Under the pieces are notes generated by a model. It saw only the letters and a list, made by a program, of their open reading frames with translations, was not told where the DNA came from and did not search any database. Positions 10,940 to 23,579 of a DNA stretch of 64,000 bases are shown here, piece by piece. Made by a program: the position numbers and the translations under genes. The DNA comes from Cavia porcellus (lineage: Eukaryota > Chordata > Mammalia > Rodentia > Caviidae): contig NW_026947485.1 in assembly GCF_034190915.1 (NCBI RefSeq), positions 32,563,519-32,627,518 of the forward strand, given 5' to 3'. The first letter of the stretch is position 1; every line of letters starts with the position of its first letter.

Positions 10940-13470
10940 GACCAGCACTCCAAATGAGTAGCTGTGTTGCTTATGAAGCCACAATAGCAAGGAGCCCTTC
11001 TCCAGCCATAGAGGAGCAGGGGTGAGAGTGGAGTGGGGGTAGGGAGCTCACAGGCAGATAGCTAGGTTACAGGGGTCAGATCCAGCCAGCTGGACTGCAA
11101 GATGAGACATTCAGTCTGTAACCCCATTGTGCTATTAGGATATAAGAAGGTGTATATTGACTTGAGTCTCCATTTCCTGACACAGGGCTTCTGAAACCTT
11201 CGTAATTTGCTGAGCATCTTTCTCATAATGAGGCAACTCTTGGTGAGCTCCTGGATGGGGATGTCACTGAGAGATCAAACTGATTACAAGCTTGGAATGT
11301 TCAGTCCTTGCCCCTGGGGAAGGGACAGTACTAGAGAGAGTTATCCATCATGTCCATATAGTGGAGCCTCTCTGAAATTCCTAAAAGATGGGATTTGGAA
11401 GTTCACAGATGGGGAACCACATGAAGGTGCAGGGATGGTGGCATCCAGAGGAGGTATGGCAGTTGTGGCTTTCCCATACTTTGCTCTGTGCATCTTGTCA
11501 CCTGTGTCCTTTGTCATATCTTTTATAAAAGACCAGTAAACATAATCATAAATATTTCCCAAAACTCTGTGCACTGTTCTAGCCCATTTTTGGACCCAAA
11601 GAGGGGTTGCAGTAAAATAGAATAGGTGCCCGTGTAGAAGACAAGGCATGGATTTTCAGGCCTTAATGGATGTCCTGTTACCCACTGAGATGGATGCATC
11701 CTTTTCCTCTACCCTCCCTTTCTAAAAATGTGTGACATGCACCTTTCTCTACCCCTACGAGGATCAGGTGTGCTATAACAGGAGGGAGTCCCAGGTTATC
11801 TATAAAGGCAAGAATGGCTACAGATCCATAGCTCACACAAGGGGGAACTCCTGTAAAATGAGAGGCTGTACTCCTGACTCAGTGGGGAGTTTGCCCCCAG
11901 CTGCACCAAAGGTACACTAAGAGCCAGTCCCATTCTTTTGTCAATGGGCCCCTCTGATCTGCTTCATCAGAACTGTGCTCCCTTTAAATGCTCTAGTTGA
12001 AGTCCCATCTGTGTTTTCTCTTATTCCAACTGCCTAGTAGATCTGCCTGTGCCTCTCACTGGTGGGTCCCGAAATTCTTTTCTGTGACAAGTGTTGACAA
12101 ACCTACTCCATGGTGTGGCAGGGTGAGCTGAGGTCCCTCTTCAACAAGTGATTGCTAGAGACCAACTGACCGACTAGATAAATGAGACCACGGTCCCCTC
12201 AGCCAGGTGGAGATGCTTCTCGCCTCCACTGGGAGCCCCAGTGCTGGAAGTTTTGCCTGTTCTTCAGGTTTTCTTGTCTCCCAAGTTTTCATTTCAAGGT
12301 GAGTTTGAGTGAGGGCCTGGGTCTTGGCCCTAGTCACCATGAGCTTGGAATGGGATATCTTTACCTTATATGAGGGCAGGGAGGCCCTGGCTGGGAGGAG
12401 GCAGCAGGACAGAGCCCAGTCTCCAACTGCTCTTCTTCCATCTTGGTCCCTGTCCAGACGGAACCTGTGTCCCAGAGGCCACACAGGCCTCTAAGGTGCT
12501 ACATCATAGGAGCCAGGGAGTCTGACCCGAGCCTCCTGCTCCCTCCAAGGCCTGGCAACAAGCTTCCATCTAAATTTAGTCTCAGCTGGAGAGATTTACT
12601 GGACCACAGGTCGTGGGCCTTGCTGCCAGTGATGGGTGGGGACTGAATACCTCCTCCCTGTGCTGCCCAAGGTCAGGGAAGGATCTGGGGGAGGGAGGGC
12701 TCCTGCCCAGGGCTTGCTGCTCCCATTCACTGGTTTCCATGGAATGAACCAAGCTCCAGGAGAGTACTGGGGGGCAGGTGCAGAACGGAAGAGCAGAGGA
12801 GAGGGGAAAGGAGAGAGGAAGGAGGAAGGGATGGGGAGGGCCACATGGAGGGGGAAAAGCACAGAGGCAGAGTCTTCCCCTCAGCAACCAAGGAGAGTGT
12901 GAGAGACCTGAAGTCACATGAAGAAATAGGCAGTTATTTTCTAGAGCATCTGGGCTGGCTTCCTGGAAGGGGAGACTTTGGACACTCAGTCCTAATTTAC
13001 CTGATTAGATTACACTGAGTGAAGACGAAAGCCCTAGCGGCTTTCAGCAGCCTTCCCAGCTCCGGGCCACGGCCCTGCAGGTCTAACTTCCTTCAGTCCC
13101 CTCCTCCTTCCAGTCCCAAGCCAGGCTCCATGGCCCCTGAGAAAGTTTCCAGCATGCCTGCTCCTGTCTCCTCTCTATCCAGAGAGCCGGAACCCCTTTC
13201 TGTGCTCTGCCCCCACCCCTTACTTAGCTGTAGAGACATCTAGGGGATGGGGGCAGGGAGGGTAGGTTGGTCCATGAGACCCTAGAACAAGTCCCTCTGT
13301 CTAAAATCACCTCCTTACTCACCGACTTGCCTAATGCCAGTTTGCCTAACAGCCACCTTCTTCTGACTTGTTTTGGCATCTGTCTGAATGTTCTAAAAAT
13401 AGCCTCATATTAAAATTACCTTTTTATTAAAGGAAGAGGATTTTTTTTAGAATCCTGACCCTGCCCTTTA
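10940..13470 (-). other. CRHR2: CRHR2 first intron (beta), no recognised element
   Basis: I recognise no exon or repeat here. A purine-rich stretch at about 12780-12860 (GGA/GAGA-rich) is low complexity. Open frames in it are low-complexity artefacts. Confidence 0.45.
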
Positions 13471-13474
13471 CCGA

Positions 13475-13605
13475 TCCTGTAAACTTGGGCACAGGACCTT
13501 ATTCCAGTCTCCTTATCTGAAAAATGGGGCTAGGGATGACTGTTCCTCCTTGGTTTGCATAGGTGATGTATGTCAGTGTCTAGACCAGTGCTAAGCCACT
13601 GTGTG
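13475..13605 (+). repeat. MIR SINE
   Basis: 'acttgggcacaggacctt', 'ccagtctccttatctgaaaa', 'atggggctagggatgac' and 'gtgtctagaccagtgctaag' follow the MIR consensus. Confidence 0.6.
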
Positions 13606-14364
13606 CCCTGGTAGCTGACCAGCAAAGATAAACAAAATAAGCAGATTGAATAACCTGCCTTCCCTCATCCCTGCAGATTTAAAATGACAGTATAAAAATC
13701 GGAATTTTGAATAAAGTGACTTTAGCTAAAATGTCTGAGGGGCCTTAAAATGTTTACAATTAGATAAAGTAGAAAATGACCACAAAGAGGGGGCAGCTTC
13801 ATTCACAAAGCTCTGCACATTTGAGACTTCCGAGGAATACTGAATTAAGTGAGCGATGTCCCTAGACAAATTGAGGGTTTTTTTCTTTTTAATACTTAAA
13901 CCCTCACAAAATGGCAAAAACTAAATTAGCTGATTAGGTTAGAAAGCACTCAGAAGGGAGCTGAATTTTGGGGAAAAATCATTAGATGAATTGGCTTCTG
14001 GCTGATGGGCTCTGAGCCCCAGCTCTACAGATCTGTGCATGCAATGGAGGGAAGGGTGTGGTGTGAAGAGGGCTGTGGAGGTTCAGGAGGGTCCAGGCAC
14101 TTGGGGGTGGGCAGAGATGTCCCAGGACTTCCCTGTCCTCATCTCTCTTTGCTGAGTTTTCTCTGGGCAGATGGTCCCATCAGGAGCCAGGAGATGGGCA
14201 GGGTTTGCAGATGTGCTGTCCTGACCCTGTTGCAGAGTCTCCCTGTCCCAGAGTGAGGGGGCTGGATCAATGAAGAAGGCTGGTGAGCACCTGGGGTCTT
14301 TGCAGAGAGACTCACAAAGTGCTTAATAGGTCAGACTCCAGGGCTTTGGACATACACACCAACC

Positions 14365-14515
14365 ATTCCTTCTCTGAAATGCTTGGGACCAAAAGCGTCT
14401 CAGGTTACAGAGTTTTAATAGATTTTGGAATGTTTGCCTAGAGTTTACTGGCTGAGCATCTCTGCTAACAAACTCCAAAATCCAAAAAGAAGTTTTGGAT
14501 TTTGGGCCATTTCAC
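14365..14515 (+). repeat. DNA-transposon remnant (Tigger/mariner-type)
   Basis: 'ctctgaaatgcttgggacca', 'aatagattttggaatgtttgc' and 'tccaaaatccaaaaagaagtttt' resemble a common mammalian non-autonomous DNA transposon with 'ccgaaatgcttggga' and 'tccaaaatcc' blocks. Family not assigned. Confidence 0.45.
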
Positions 14516-15479
14516 CTGCAGTGCTTAGCCTCTGAACCTCCATTTTCTGTCTGTAAATCACCTCTCCAGTGAATAAGTGAGGCTCTTAGCATAACATCTG
14601 GCACACAGGACAACTGCAAGTGTGGTCTCCCCTGCAGCTCCCTAAAGGCCTCAGAGGGGTCAAACTTTGGTGGACTCCTGCAGGCTTTGGAGGTGTGGAT
14701 TGGGTCAGGGTGACCACCAGCTGAAACTTTTCCAGTGTCATCCAGATTAGATCTGTCTTGGGTGGTCCCATCTCATCCCCTGCTTGCTGCCACCTGCCAC
14801 CTGCCACCAGACTCCCCTGCTTCCTGTCAAGGCACTTTTTCTTAGATCCAGTCTCCAAACATTGTAAACATGTGCAGTTTCTTTGCCATTCATCCTGTCA
14901 GATCTCTTTCCGGGCCACAAACTCTGGAGCGCAGGAGTCATGGGTGAGTCCCCACCACCTGATCCTCACCATGCATACCTAGTCCTCATTTAAATGTGGC
15001 TGAATAGGGAGAGGGCTGGAAGCCAGGTCCCCCCAGCTTTCTTCCTTCCCACTGCAAACTCATCGTCTCATGTTTTCATTTCCCAGGGAGCAGAAATCTC
15101 AGACTAGTTGGCCAAGGTTGCAGAAATTACCATGAAGACCCAGGGCGAGGAAGGCTGGGCTTAGAGGCCAGAAAGTTCCTCTCCAGCTGGGTAAGGGCTG
15201 GGTATCTTTGGGCAAGGTACTAGTTTCTGTCTCAGCCTGGGGTCATCAGGAGAGTTCATGCAGGACTGTGCTGACTCTGAGGGAAACAGAGCCTCAGAGG
15301 TCTCCAGTTCTGATGTCCCCAGAACCCAGGGAATATTGAACATTTTTCTACCTTTCCTTTTCACACTGGTCTCTGGAGTAGCAACTAGATCTCTAATCCA
15401 ACCAGCCTGGGTCAGGGCGGGAGGGCAGAAGTTAACCCCTACCCTAGTCCCTAGGTCTTGTGGAAGGATCCTTGCTAGA

Positions 15480-15480
<1 letters not shown>

Positions 15481-15560
<80 letters not shown>
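15481..15560. repeat. (TG)n(AG)n compound microsatellite
   Basis: Nineteen TG units are followed directly by about 21 AG units. The TG half can adopt Z-DNA and the AG half is a homopurine mirror tract. It lies in the first beta intron of CRHR2, about 1.3 kb downstream of the beta first exon in transcription direction. Confidence 0.97.
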
Positions 15561-15563
<3 letters not shown>

Positions 15564-15784
15564 GAAAGTCCAGCGTGCCTGGGGGTGGAAGGTGGACCAG
15601 GAGCCTACTCTACAACCTCCACCACCCCTGGAGATGTCTGCACTGCCATTTGTTCAAAGGATCCGGTAAAGATCAGCATGGTACCAACCTCCCAGCCCTG
15701 AGAGGCCACCAGGAGGGCAATACCCCTGGCATCTTCATGCTGGCACAACACTACAGCCAGTGTTTGCTGAGTTTGACTTACTTG

Positions 15785-15955
15785 GATCATATCAACTATT
15801 TCCCATGACAACCCTACTCAGGAAGCACCAGTAACACCTTCATTTTATCAAGGAAGAAACTGAGAGGCTTGGAAAAACAGAGCAGTCCAAGGTCACATGT
15901 TAGTGACACAGGAAGCATCTGAATGAGTTCTGTCAGCAAAGCTGCTTTACCTGTC
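15785..15955 (-). repeat. MIR SINE, reverse orientation
   Basis: The plus strand shows 'ttcattttatcaaggaagaa', 'aaactgagaggcttggaaaa' and 'gtccaaggtcacatgttagtg', the reverse complement of a MIR. Confidence 0.6.
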
Positions 15956-16854
15956 AGTGAATGAGCATTACTTGTGTATTGAGTGACTTTGAACAGATTA
16001 CTCCTCCTTGCCCATCTAGGGACCCTGGGGCCTAGGACATGGTCCTCGAAGCTGGTCTCCTGATTTCTAGCCTGGCTCTGTCCCCTGTATTTGTATGACT
16101 CCTGGCCCCTCTATGCTCCTGGGTCAGTTGTTCATCAGAGTAAGTGTGGCCTATGTTAGTGATCTTCTCAGAGCCTCAGCTTTCCCATCTCTACAACAGG
16201 AGAGGCTGGAGGTAGATTCTGGGAATCACTCCTCCTACCTCTCTCCCACCTCTTTGACTCCTTCTTTCTCGCATCCCTCAATCCCTTCGCCTAGTTGTGT
16301 AGGTAGCCCCTGACTGTGGAGTACAGGTGAGGGAGTCCAGATTCTTGGGGACCCCTCAGAGAAATGGATTCTTTCCTGCTTATCTGCCCCATGGCTCACT
16401 TGGTAGAGGGGAAGTGGCATGTCACAGGAGGGGCGGGGACCCTGGCAGTGGATAGAGGACAGCTAGCTCTCTGCTGGTCTGCTGGTCAGATCTGGGGGTG
16501 GAGAAGGGGAACTTCAGGGGAGGTGAGGGAACTTGTGAGGGATGGAGAGACAAAGTGAGGAGTAGACAACTTCTAGTCTTGAGCAAGGACACGTCCTGGA
16601 CACTAGGGTGTCACCCTAGGACCATAGGTTTATCCCCCGAGGTCTCTCTTCCCCCTCCTAGCTGGTAACAGATTTTCCCTGCCCTCCACCTTCCCCCTTA
16701 CCCAGGCATGAGAGCTGCACCCCAGCATCAGCTTGGGGAGGGATCCAAGGGCAACACAGCCACCTGTCTGAGACCTCTCTCCACCCCTGTCACCCATCAC
16801 AGACCCCCAGCTACCCTACATCCCTAGTGCACTGACCCATCTCCCCACACTTAC

Positions 16855-16938
16855 TTGGAACAATGGAAGAAGACAGAGCAGACACAGGAGAAGCTGTGGG
16901 ACATGAAGGAGGCCTGGGTGGGCCTGGGGATTCCCCAT
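16855..16938 (-). CDS. CRHR2: CRHR2 beta-isoform first coding exon (signal peptide)
   Basis: First coding exon of CRF2-beta, the isoform typical of heart and skeletal muscle in rodents. The start codon is at 16936-16938 and the translation begins MGNPQAHPGLLHVPQLLLCL and ends LCLLPLFQ: 28 codons, phase 0. The Leu/Cys-rich core is a signal-peptide h-region. The donor is the consensus gtaagt (16849-16854). The pattern PGLLxVPxLLLCLLCLLP matches the human beta N-terminus as I know it. A frame running over this exon from 17081 begins at GTG, not ATG, so it is not an upstream reading frame. The intron to beta exon 2 is about 8.4 kb. Confidence 0.93.
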
Positions 16939-17104
16939 GTCACAGTTAGGAGCAAGGGACCAGAGCCCATGCCCAGAGCAGCAGCCCCGCCTCTGCCAGC
17001 TCCTTCCTGAGGCTTTTTCCTCTCCACCAGCCCAGGAGGGGAGGCTGAGGTGAAGTCCTGGGCTCCCAGGACAATCTCCACTGCCTAGGCCTGGGCAGTG
17101 GTGA

Positions 17105-17141
17105 CACCGCCCATAGCCCGCCCTCTTCAGGTTATTTATAA
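17105..17141 (-). promoter_or_regulatory. CRHR2: CRHR2 beta promoter: TATA/MEF2-like box with GC boxes
   Basis: The sequence ttatttataa at 17132-17141 fits the MEF2 consensus YTAWWWWTAR. Read on the minus strand it is also an A/T-rich TATA-like box (ttataaataa). Downstream in transcription direction lie two GC boxes (gggcggg near 17117-17124 and gggcggt near 17105-17112). A start site about 25-30 bp downstream would fall near 17105, giving a 5' UTR of roughly 165 nt before the ATG. Muscle expression of the beta isoform makes a MEF2 site plausible. The function is inferred. Confidence 0.55.
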
Positions 17142-17362
17142 CCAGTGCTGGGCAATGGCTTCCATCCTGGCACTCAGGGTGTCAAACTGCCCTCCAGCCT
17201 GCAGATCAGGGGTTATGTCTTTTCTGTGGGCTGCAGCTCCTGAGGTGAGGTGGGGGGGTCCCTGCCTGAGGACATGGTGGGGCTGCTAATGTCCTTCCCT
17301 GTGCTACAGGCAGGCAGAATCCAATGATCTGGGGGGGCTTGGTATAGGTGATTCTGGAGATG

Positions 17363-18005
17363 CCTTCTGTATTAGTATTTGTAAGAGAACAGATTAATGC
17401 AGAAATTTACACACAGAAATTACACAAGTAATTTACACAGAAATTACACAGAAATTTACAAAAGTAGCTTACAATAGTTGCTCACAGAGTCAAACGTAGA
17501 AGAGTGCAAGAGATCTGTCTGAGTGCCAGAGATCCAGAGAATCCGGCTGAGGCCTGGATCCCATGGCAATGTCGCATGCAGGGTGCACGTTTGTATCAGG
17601 AGGCAGAGGAATTTGAGAGGGAAGACTGAAGGATCTGTGCTGGAAAGCCCAAGGGCTGGTGCTGGAGGCTAGGGAGTCTGTGAAGGCAGAAAGACCAGGG
17701 CTGGAAGCTGAGGAATCCCTGTGGAGAATCAGGAAACAATCATCAAGGTGAAGGCGAAGACCAGTGCTTCATGCCTGGCACAACCTTGGCAAAGGCAAAA
17801 ATCAGAGCTCAGCCAAAGAAAACAAGCAGAACAAGTGAGGAAAGTCTGCATAAAATCCTCACTGCCTCTTCTCCTTTTCCTGTTCTAACAACAATCCTCC
17901 TAAAGTAGGTCTTCCACACCCAGAACCATGCTCACTCAGTTCACCTGGGTGTTCCGACTCGAGTTGACCATTCATTAATTAATCATCACAACATCATACC
18001 ACATC
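17363..18005 (+). repeat. Interspersed repeat, family X copy 1
   Basis: It shares ordered blocks with 57895-58585: 'agtgcaagagatctgtct', 'tggatcccatggcaatgtc', 'ggctagggagtctgtg' and 'ccacacccagaaccatgctc'. Its right end 'aattaatcatcacaa' and overall layout suggest an LTR-type repeat related to 25895-26330. I cannot name the family. Confidence 0.5.
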
Positions 18006-18009
18006 AATG

Positions 18010-20390
18010 CCACGCTTCCTGATTTGGGCAACACTGTGTTCTTGTTGTTTTCAGGAAATACACATTTAGGGTTAAAGAGGTACTGTGTCTCATTCTTTCC
18101 AATGGTTTAGAAATACACACAGAGAGACAGATACATAGGACAATAAATCCAGTGGAACTAAATGTAAGTCATTGGTCAATGTGGGCAGGAGGTATATCGA
18201 TGTGATTTGGAATCATGTTCCAATTTTTCTTTACCTATTTCTGTATCTCATAATAAAACACTAAAAAGCAAATACAAAGAAAGCCCATGCAGTGACTGAA
18301 AATATAGCTATGCCCGGGTCCGCTCAGTGATTTCAGTTCCACAGACTGGGACAGGGCCAAGGTTGTGAGCAGAAGTGCTCTCAGGTGGGGACAGATGTGA
18401 GCCTTCTAGAGCCACAAACCAACTTCAGACCCAATCTTGACATGGGGGCTGGTGCATGGGGTTTTAAAACTTAAGCTGCAGCTGGGTTGTTAGGATCTGA
18501 GAGGAAAGCATTTGAGGAATGTGATTAAGTGGTGAGGTGCTTTTCCTGAAAGGTACAGACAGGATGGCAGAGGCCCTGCAGAACTAAGCTGGGGAGAGGC
18601 TGACCAGATCTCCCTGTTCAACTGAAGGTGATGAGGTAGAAAATCTGGGCTAGGAAATGGCTTTACTGGTCCTGCCAGTTGTATTCTGTCAGAGAGGGCT
18701 CTTGTAAGAGGTACAGGGCTCAGCAGGCCTGGGACAGGTAGGCAGGCTTGAAAAAAGCCAATGGGCTGATATGAGGTGGCCCAGTTCTGTGAGGCACACG
18801 GTGGCCATCTCTATGGGATGCCTAACTGTGGACACTGAGCAAAGCTGTACTCTCAAGGCTAGCTTCACAGCCTGCAGGGCAAGATGGGAATGGGAACCCA
18901 GGAATGTGGATTACTATAATAGGAGCTGAGTCATAGCTTAAGTTCTGGGAGCTCAGCATATAAAGCAGATGACTGCCTGGGGTACCATGGAACACTTAGA
19001 CTGATGGAGAAGAGGTACATGGAGGAGTCAGGTGGGCAGTGACAAGGAGCAGGGCAGGCACAGATGGCTTGGCTTGGGCCTGGCTGGAATAGAGGCTGTA
19101 GGGCCCAGCCTGGAAGGAGGTATATTTGTAGGAGGACTTTGTCTCAGTGTTCTGGAGGCTGGGGAACCCGACATCAGGCTACTCATGTGTTTGGGTACTG
19201 ATGAAGGCCCTTTTGGTCTGCAGATAGCAACTGTGTCCTCACATGACAGAGAGCACCCTGGTCTCTTCTCAACTGGGGCTCTATTCTTATGACCTAAGGC
19301 AAGACATCTAATGTCCCGCCCCCACATACCCTCACACTGGAGTTAGGGCTCCACATATGAATTTTAGGAGTACTAGACAGTTCTCAGCTGTGTTTTTCCC
19401 ATGACTTTCCTTATCTTCTCAAAAAGAACCCCTCTCCCTTCTTGGAACCTTCTTTGGAAAATCACCTTCCAGACACTAGGTTTACTTTCTGCCTAGAGGA
19501 GACCTCAAAGTACCCAGGAATTTTTCTTCTCCCAAATCCCCAAGGGCATCCCACTGATGGGTGCTTATGTGTCTGGAGATGGGACAGCTGTGGTGTAATT
19601 GCAACTCAACTCCCTGAGGGATCAGTGAAGCTAGCACTTTGCTTGGATCTTTCTGTTGTCTGTCCTGCTTTTCTTGGTTCTTATGAGATTCCCTTGGGAG
19701 GATGTCACACACAGCATTCTAGAAGAATCCTCATCTCACCTCTGAGGACTCCATCCTGAGGAGTACAGACATGCTTGGAGGGTCTGGTCTGCTCCTCTAT
19801 ATGGAGTGTGTTCACAAAAAAATAAATAACAATAAAAACAAACACCTGGGAGCCTTTGAGCTTCCTCTGGACTTTCCCAACTTGCTTAGTGTAAGTCAAG
19901 CACTGGAAAGAACTAGGCTGAGCTTGGCACTCTGAGATGGAGAAGGGCTAGGGGGTCTGGGCCTGGCTTTAGAAACGAGTTGACAGAGTGTAAGTGTAGT
20001 TCAAGTGCAAGGTGGGATGGGCAGAAGAGCTTCCTTGTAATGTGGAATGATGGATGCATGTGAGCAATGGAGCTGTACTTAGGTTTGTTAGTCTCCCTCT
20101 TCTGAAAAAGCCTTGATTAGCAGGGTTTGGGGTACTACCATGGTGCTGTGCTATCCATGTGTGAGGAGAGGTTGGCAGCAGCAGGCAGTGGGACACTGGG
20201 GTAGACACTTTTGTCCCTAGCCAATATTGTCCCGAGAAGCCCTCCTTCCTCTGCCCAGTGATGTACCTCTTTTACTTTTTTTTTTAAAACTATCATTCTG
20301 TAAAAAATGCTTTGTGTTGGAAATTTGGTACCTAATGCAGCAGCACTGAATGTTTAGACATTTGAGTTCAACAAGGTGAGAGTGAAGGAG
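18010..20390. other. Intergenic, nothing recognised
   Basis: Mostly unique-looking intergenic sequence upstream of CRHR2. No exon, SINE or LTR could be identified. A few AT-rich pieces at 18000-18260 may be old L1. Confidence 0.4.
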
Positions 20391-20394
20391 GGGT

Positions 20395-20690
20395 CTTGGG
20401 AAGTGATTGGGTTATGAAGAAATGAATTAATCCCTTCATGGATGGGTGGGGTGTTTTGGGGATGGCTTTGTTATAAGAGCAAGCTCTCTCTTTGGCACAC
20501 TTGCTCTGTCTCATTATGTGATGTCATCTACCATGTAGCAAGAAAGTCCTTACCAGATGCTAGCATCATGCTCTTGGGGCTTCCCAGCCGGCAGAACAGT
20601 GAACTCAATGAATCTCTGTATTGCTATTTTAATATTATGGACACATCATGTACATATTATATACTTGGTTCATTGGAGGGAGCCAGTCAT
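20395..20690 (+). repeat. MaLR-type LTR remnant
   Basis: 'ttgggaagtgattgggttatg', 'ttcatggatgggtggggt', 'accatgtagcaagaaagtcc', 'agatgctagcatcatgctctt' and 'ggcttcccagccggcagaac' follow a MaLR LTR consensus. The 3' end is degraded. Confidence 0.5.
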
Positions 20691-22325
20691 GTAATATCTA
20701 GGATTATTCTGCCTCTTAAAAACTAATTCTGCCTCCTCTGGAGTGTATACTCCATCCCAGTCATCTGATTTGACTGGTGGTTGGCTGCAAGGGATTGACA
20801 GATGCAATTGACTGCATTGAATAAATGGGTGGGGCTCACCCCACTGACCATAGTTGGTTGGTACAGGAATGGACAGCTGATCTGAAATCACCCAATCAAA
20901 GCCCTCCCCTGGTACTTCTAGACCTAATTTTCCATCAAATCTTCCTTTCTGTAGGGGGCAAATGTGAAGTACGTTTCTGTTGTTCATTACCAAAGAAATT
21001 TGACCTACACAGCAAGGATCAGCAAATGAGCAGTTGTAGAATTCAAAGTAAAAGATGGCCTGGAAATGTAAGAGACTCCATTCCCATATTTAAAAGGCAG
21101 CACTGCTAGGGAAAGCCCAGACTTTGTAAATTTAGTGGAAGATGTGTGGTTGGGTTTTTGCCTGTGACTGTGAAAGGAAAGGATGACTTTAAAGAGGGTA
21201 TAAGAATATTTATGTTGTATGTGTCTCTAGCAGAGGAAGGACCTGGGAAAGTTGATTTTCTAGTAAGTAGATTGGAGCAGCAGAGTGGTCTTGGGGTGGA
21301 GGTGGCGCATGGAGTTTAGAAGGCAGACAGGGTTGGTACAGCAGCTCGGGCAAGAGATATGATGGTCCTTACACTCCAGAGAGAAGTCTTGGGAAGAACA
21401 AGGCCTGCCTGAGCCATAATCCTTGCCCTCAGAGACCCCATATTAACCCTGACCTGGGGCTGAGGCTATACCCCAAGTGCCTGAGTCATGCAGCTGGAGG
21501 CACTTTTTCCCACTCTTGGCCTGCAGTCAGGTGATGTCCCCAGGTAAATGAAACCTTATTTTAGCTGTGGTCATACCAATTTAGCCTTGGACTGCAGACT
21601 CTGCATTTGCCATTGCAATTTTGGAACACAATTCTATAGCATTGTGGAAAGAAGGGGCATTGATTTTACTCACTTTTTATTTTTTATAACTTCCATGGAA
21701 TATTACTTTGATCCATGCCTCTCTTTTTATTTTTTTTCCCTCCCAGCTCCTGATTCAGAGAGGCTAGGTCCAGGCATGACTTATGGTAGTATTCTGTTGT
21801 CACTGCCTCTAAAGAAAAACAAGTCATCGTGTTTGACTGATAAAGATTAAGTCAATGCTGGCGGAGCTTTTACCTGCTCACAGAGGACCAGGGAACTGCA
21901 TGCCTGAGAACAGCTGTGGGGTTTGTACTTTCCGGAATAGCTCAGGCTCCAGTGCCCAGTAGCCCTCAGGTCTGGCGCCAGTTGTCATATCTGTGGTTTC
22001 ACAGCTGTCTCCCTGTCCTATCTGCAGGATCCTCCACAGAGCAGGTGTCTTGGGCTGGGCTGGGCAGAAGGGTGGGGCAGGACAGGCCACTGCTGGCCCC
22101 AGGGAGAGGTGGCCTCTGGGGTCTGTTCTTTTTGAGATCTTCTACTTCCCCTGCTTGGCAGTCCTGGTGGGCCCTGTGACTCACGCTTTGGTCCCTTTTC
22201 TTTCTCCCCTTGTGTTCCCCATCTGTAAAGTCAATTGTGAGCACCTCCCATGGAGGCCCACCATAAAGATGCAGCAAAGACCTCTGGGGACAATCACTGC
22301 CAAGAAATGTGATGGAGCATCTCTA
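20691..22325. other. Intergenic, nothing recognised
   Basis: No gene or nameable repeat. Open frames here show no domain and no codon-like conservation that I can judge. Confidence 0.4.
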
Positions 22326-22329
22326 CCAT

Positions 22330-22500
22330 TACAGCCACATGCCCCTTAACAATGAGGACCCATTCTGAGAAATGCATCATGAGGTGAAATGGTTATGTGA
22401 ACATCAGAGTGTCCTTATACAAACCAAGCTGGCTACAACTTTGTTGACAGACACAGTATCACAGACCACCATCATCTCTGTAATCCATCCTTGACTGAAA
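22330..22500 (+). repeat. DNA-transposon remnant
   Basis: 'cccttaacaatgaggaccca', 'ttctgagaaatgcatcatgag', 'gttatgtgaacatcagagtg' and 'cttatacaaacc' follow a common mammalian non-autonomous DNA transposon. The family name is uncertain. Confidence 0.45.
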
Positions 22501-22504
22501 TATT

Positions 22505-23575
22505 TTATTTGGTGTGTAGCTTTATTTTGTTTTGTTCAGTTCAAAGTCAGTAAACAAACAAAACAAAAGTCAGTAAACGTTAAGAATCTTTTATGTGCAA
22601 GACCTCACCAGACACCTGACCACGTGTAGCATAACAGAGTAGATTCTTAGAACATAGTTGTTGTGATTGAATAAATAGGGTCTCAAGGCAAGAGATGTAG
22701 CATGGTCAGAAGCAGAAGGATTGGAGGAACCCCTTGCTCAATGGGCAGGCTCCGAGTGCTTTCATGTCTGTCTCTCCTGAACCCTAAAAAACACCATGCT
22801 AGAAGGTAGAATAGTCTTTGGTTTCCTAGTATTTTATTTACTGAGCCACTAGCAAGCACAGGGTTCAGAAAAGAAGACACAGCATGATCTCAGTGATGTG
22901 GGGAGACAGGTAAACAGGCAAAGGTCACAAGGTACAGTGAGCATGTCATCACCAACATCCTATTCAGGCATGGCGTTGGGGAGGGCAGGGCAGGAAACTG
23001 AACAGAGTTCAGGTGAAGCAGGGGAAAGTGGAGGAGCAGGTGAGGGTGAAGAGGGACCCTGGGGTAGGAGAAGTGGGAGAACACCCAGGTCCATAACCCT
23101 GAAGACAGCTTGCAGGGTGGAGTCCATCAGGGATGATAGGGAGGGGCGAAGGTAACAGGATGCCACAGGCATGTCCCATAGTTATGACAACTGGGAAGTG
23201 TAAGACAGAGGTTCTGGGAGATCCAGGGACCCACCTTCTGGTTTGTAGATGACTGTTTCCCCCATGCATCCTCACAAGATGGACAAGTCTCCCAGCCTTT
23301 TCTTACGAGGGTGCAAATCCCATCAAAGGAGCTCCATCTTCATGGCCCACCTGTGCTCTGAAGGGTCCACCTCTAAGTGCTATGACGTAGGGGTCCTGGA
23401 TTTTTGTATGTCAAACTTGGAGACACACACATTCAGCCCATAACAGGAGCCACTCGGAGAGACGGAGCAAGGCAGAGCTCAGGCTGTGGAGTGCGTGGGG
23501 TGGGTGTGGCAGCCATGGTCACGGGAGGATCTAGTCAGTCTGGTACTATGGAACAGCAGAGTGAGGAAAGACTTG
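22505..23575. other. Intergenic, nothing recognised
   Basis: Includes a GA-rich stretch (22960-23090) and no identifiable gene. Confidence 0.4.
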
Positions 23576-23579
23576 GCAG

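Noticed and set aside
16851..17081. Possible upstream reading frame overlapping the beta start codon
   Set aside because: The apparent start is GTG, not ATG, and the frame differs from the receptor frame.
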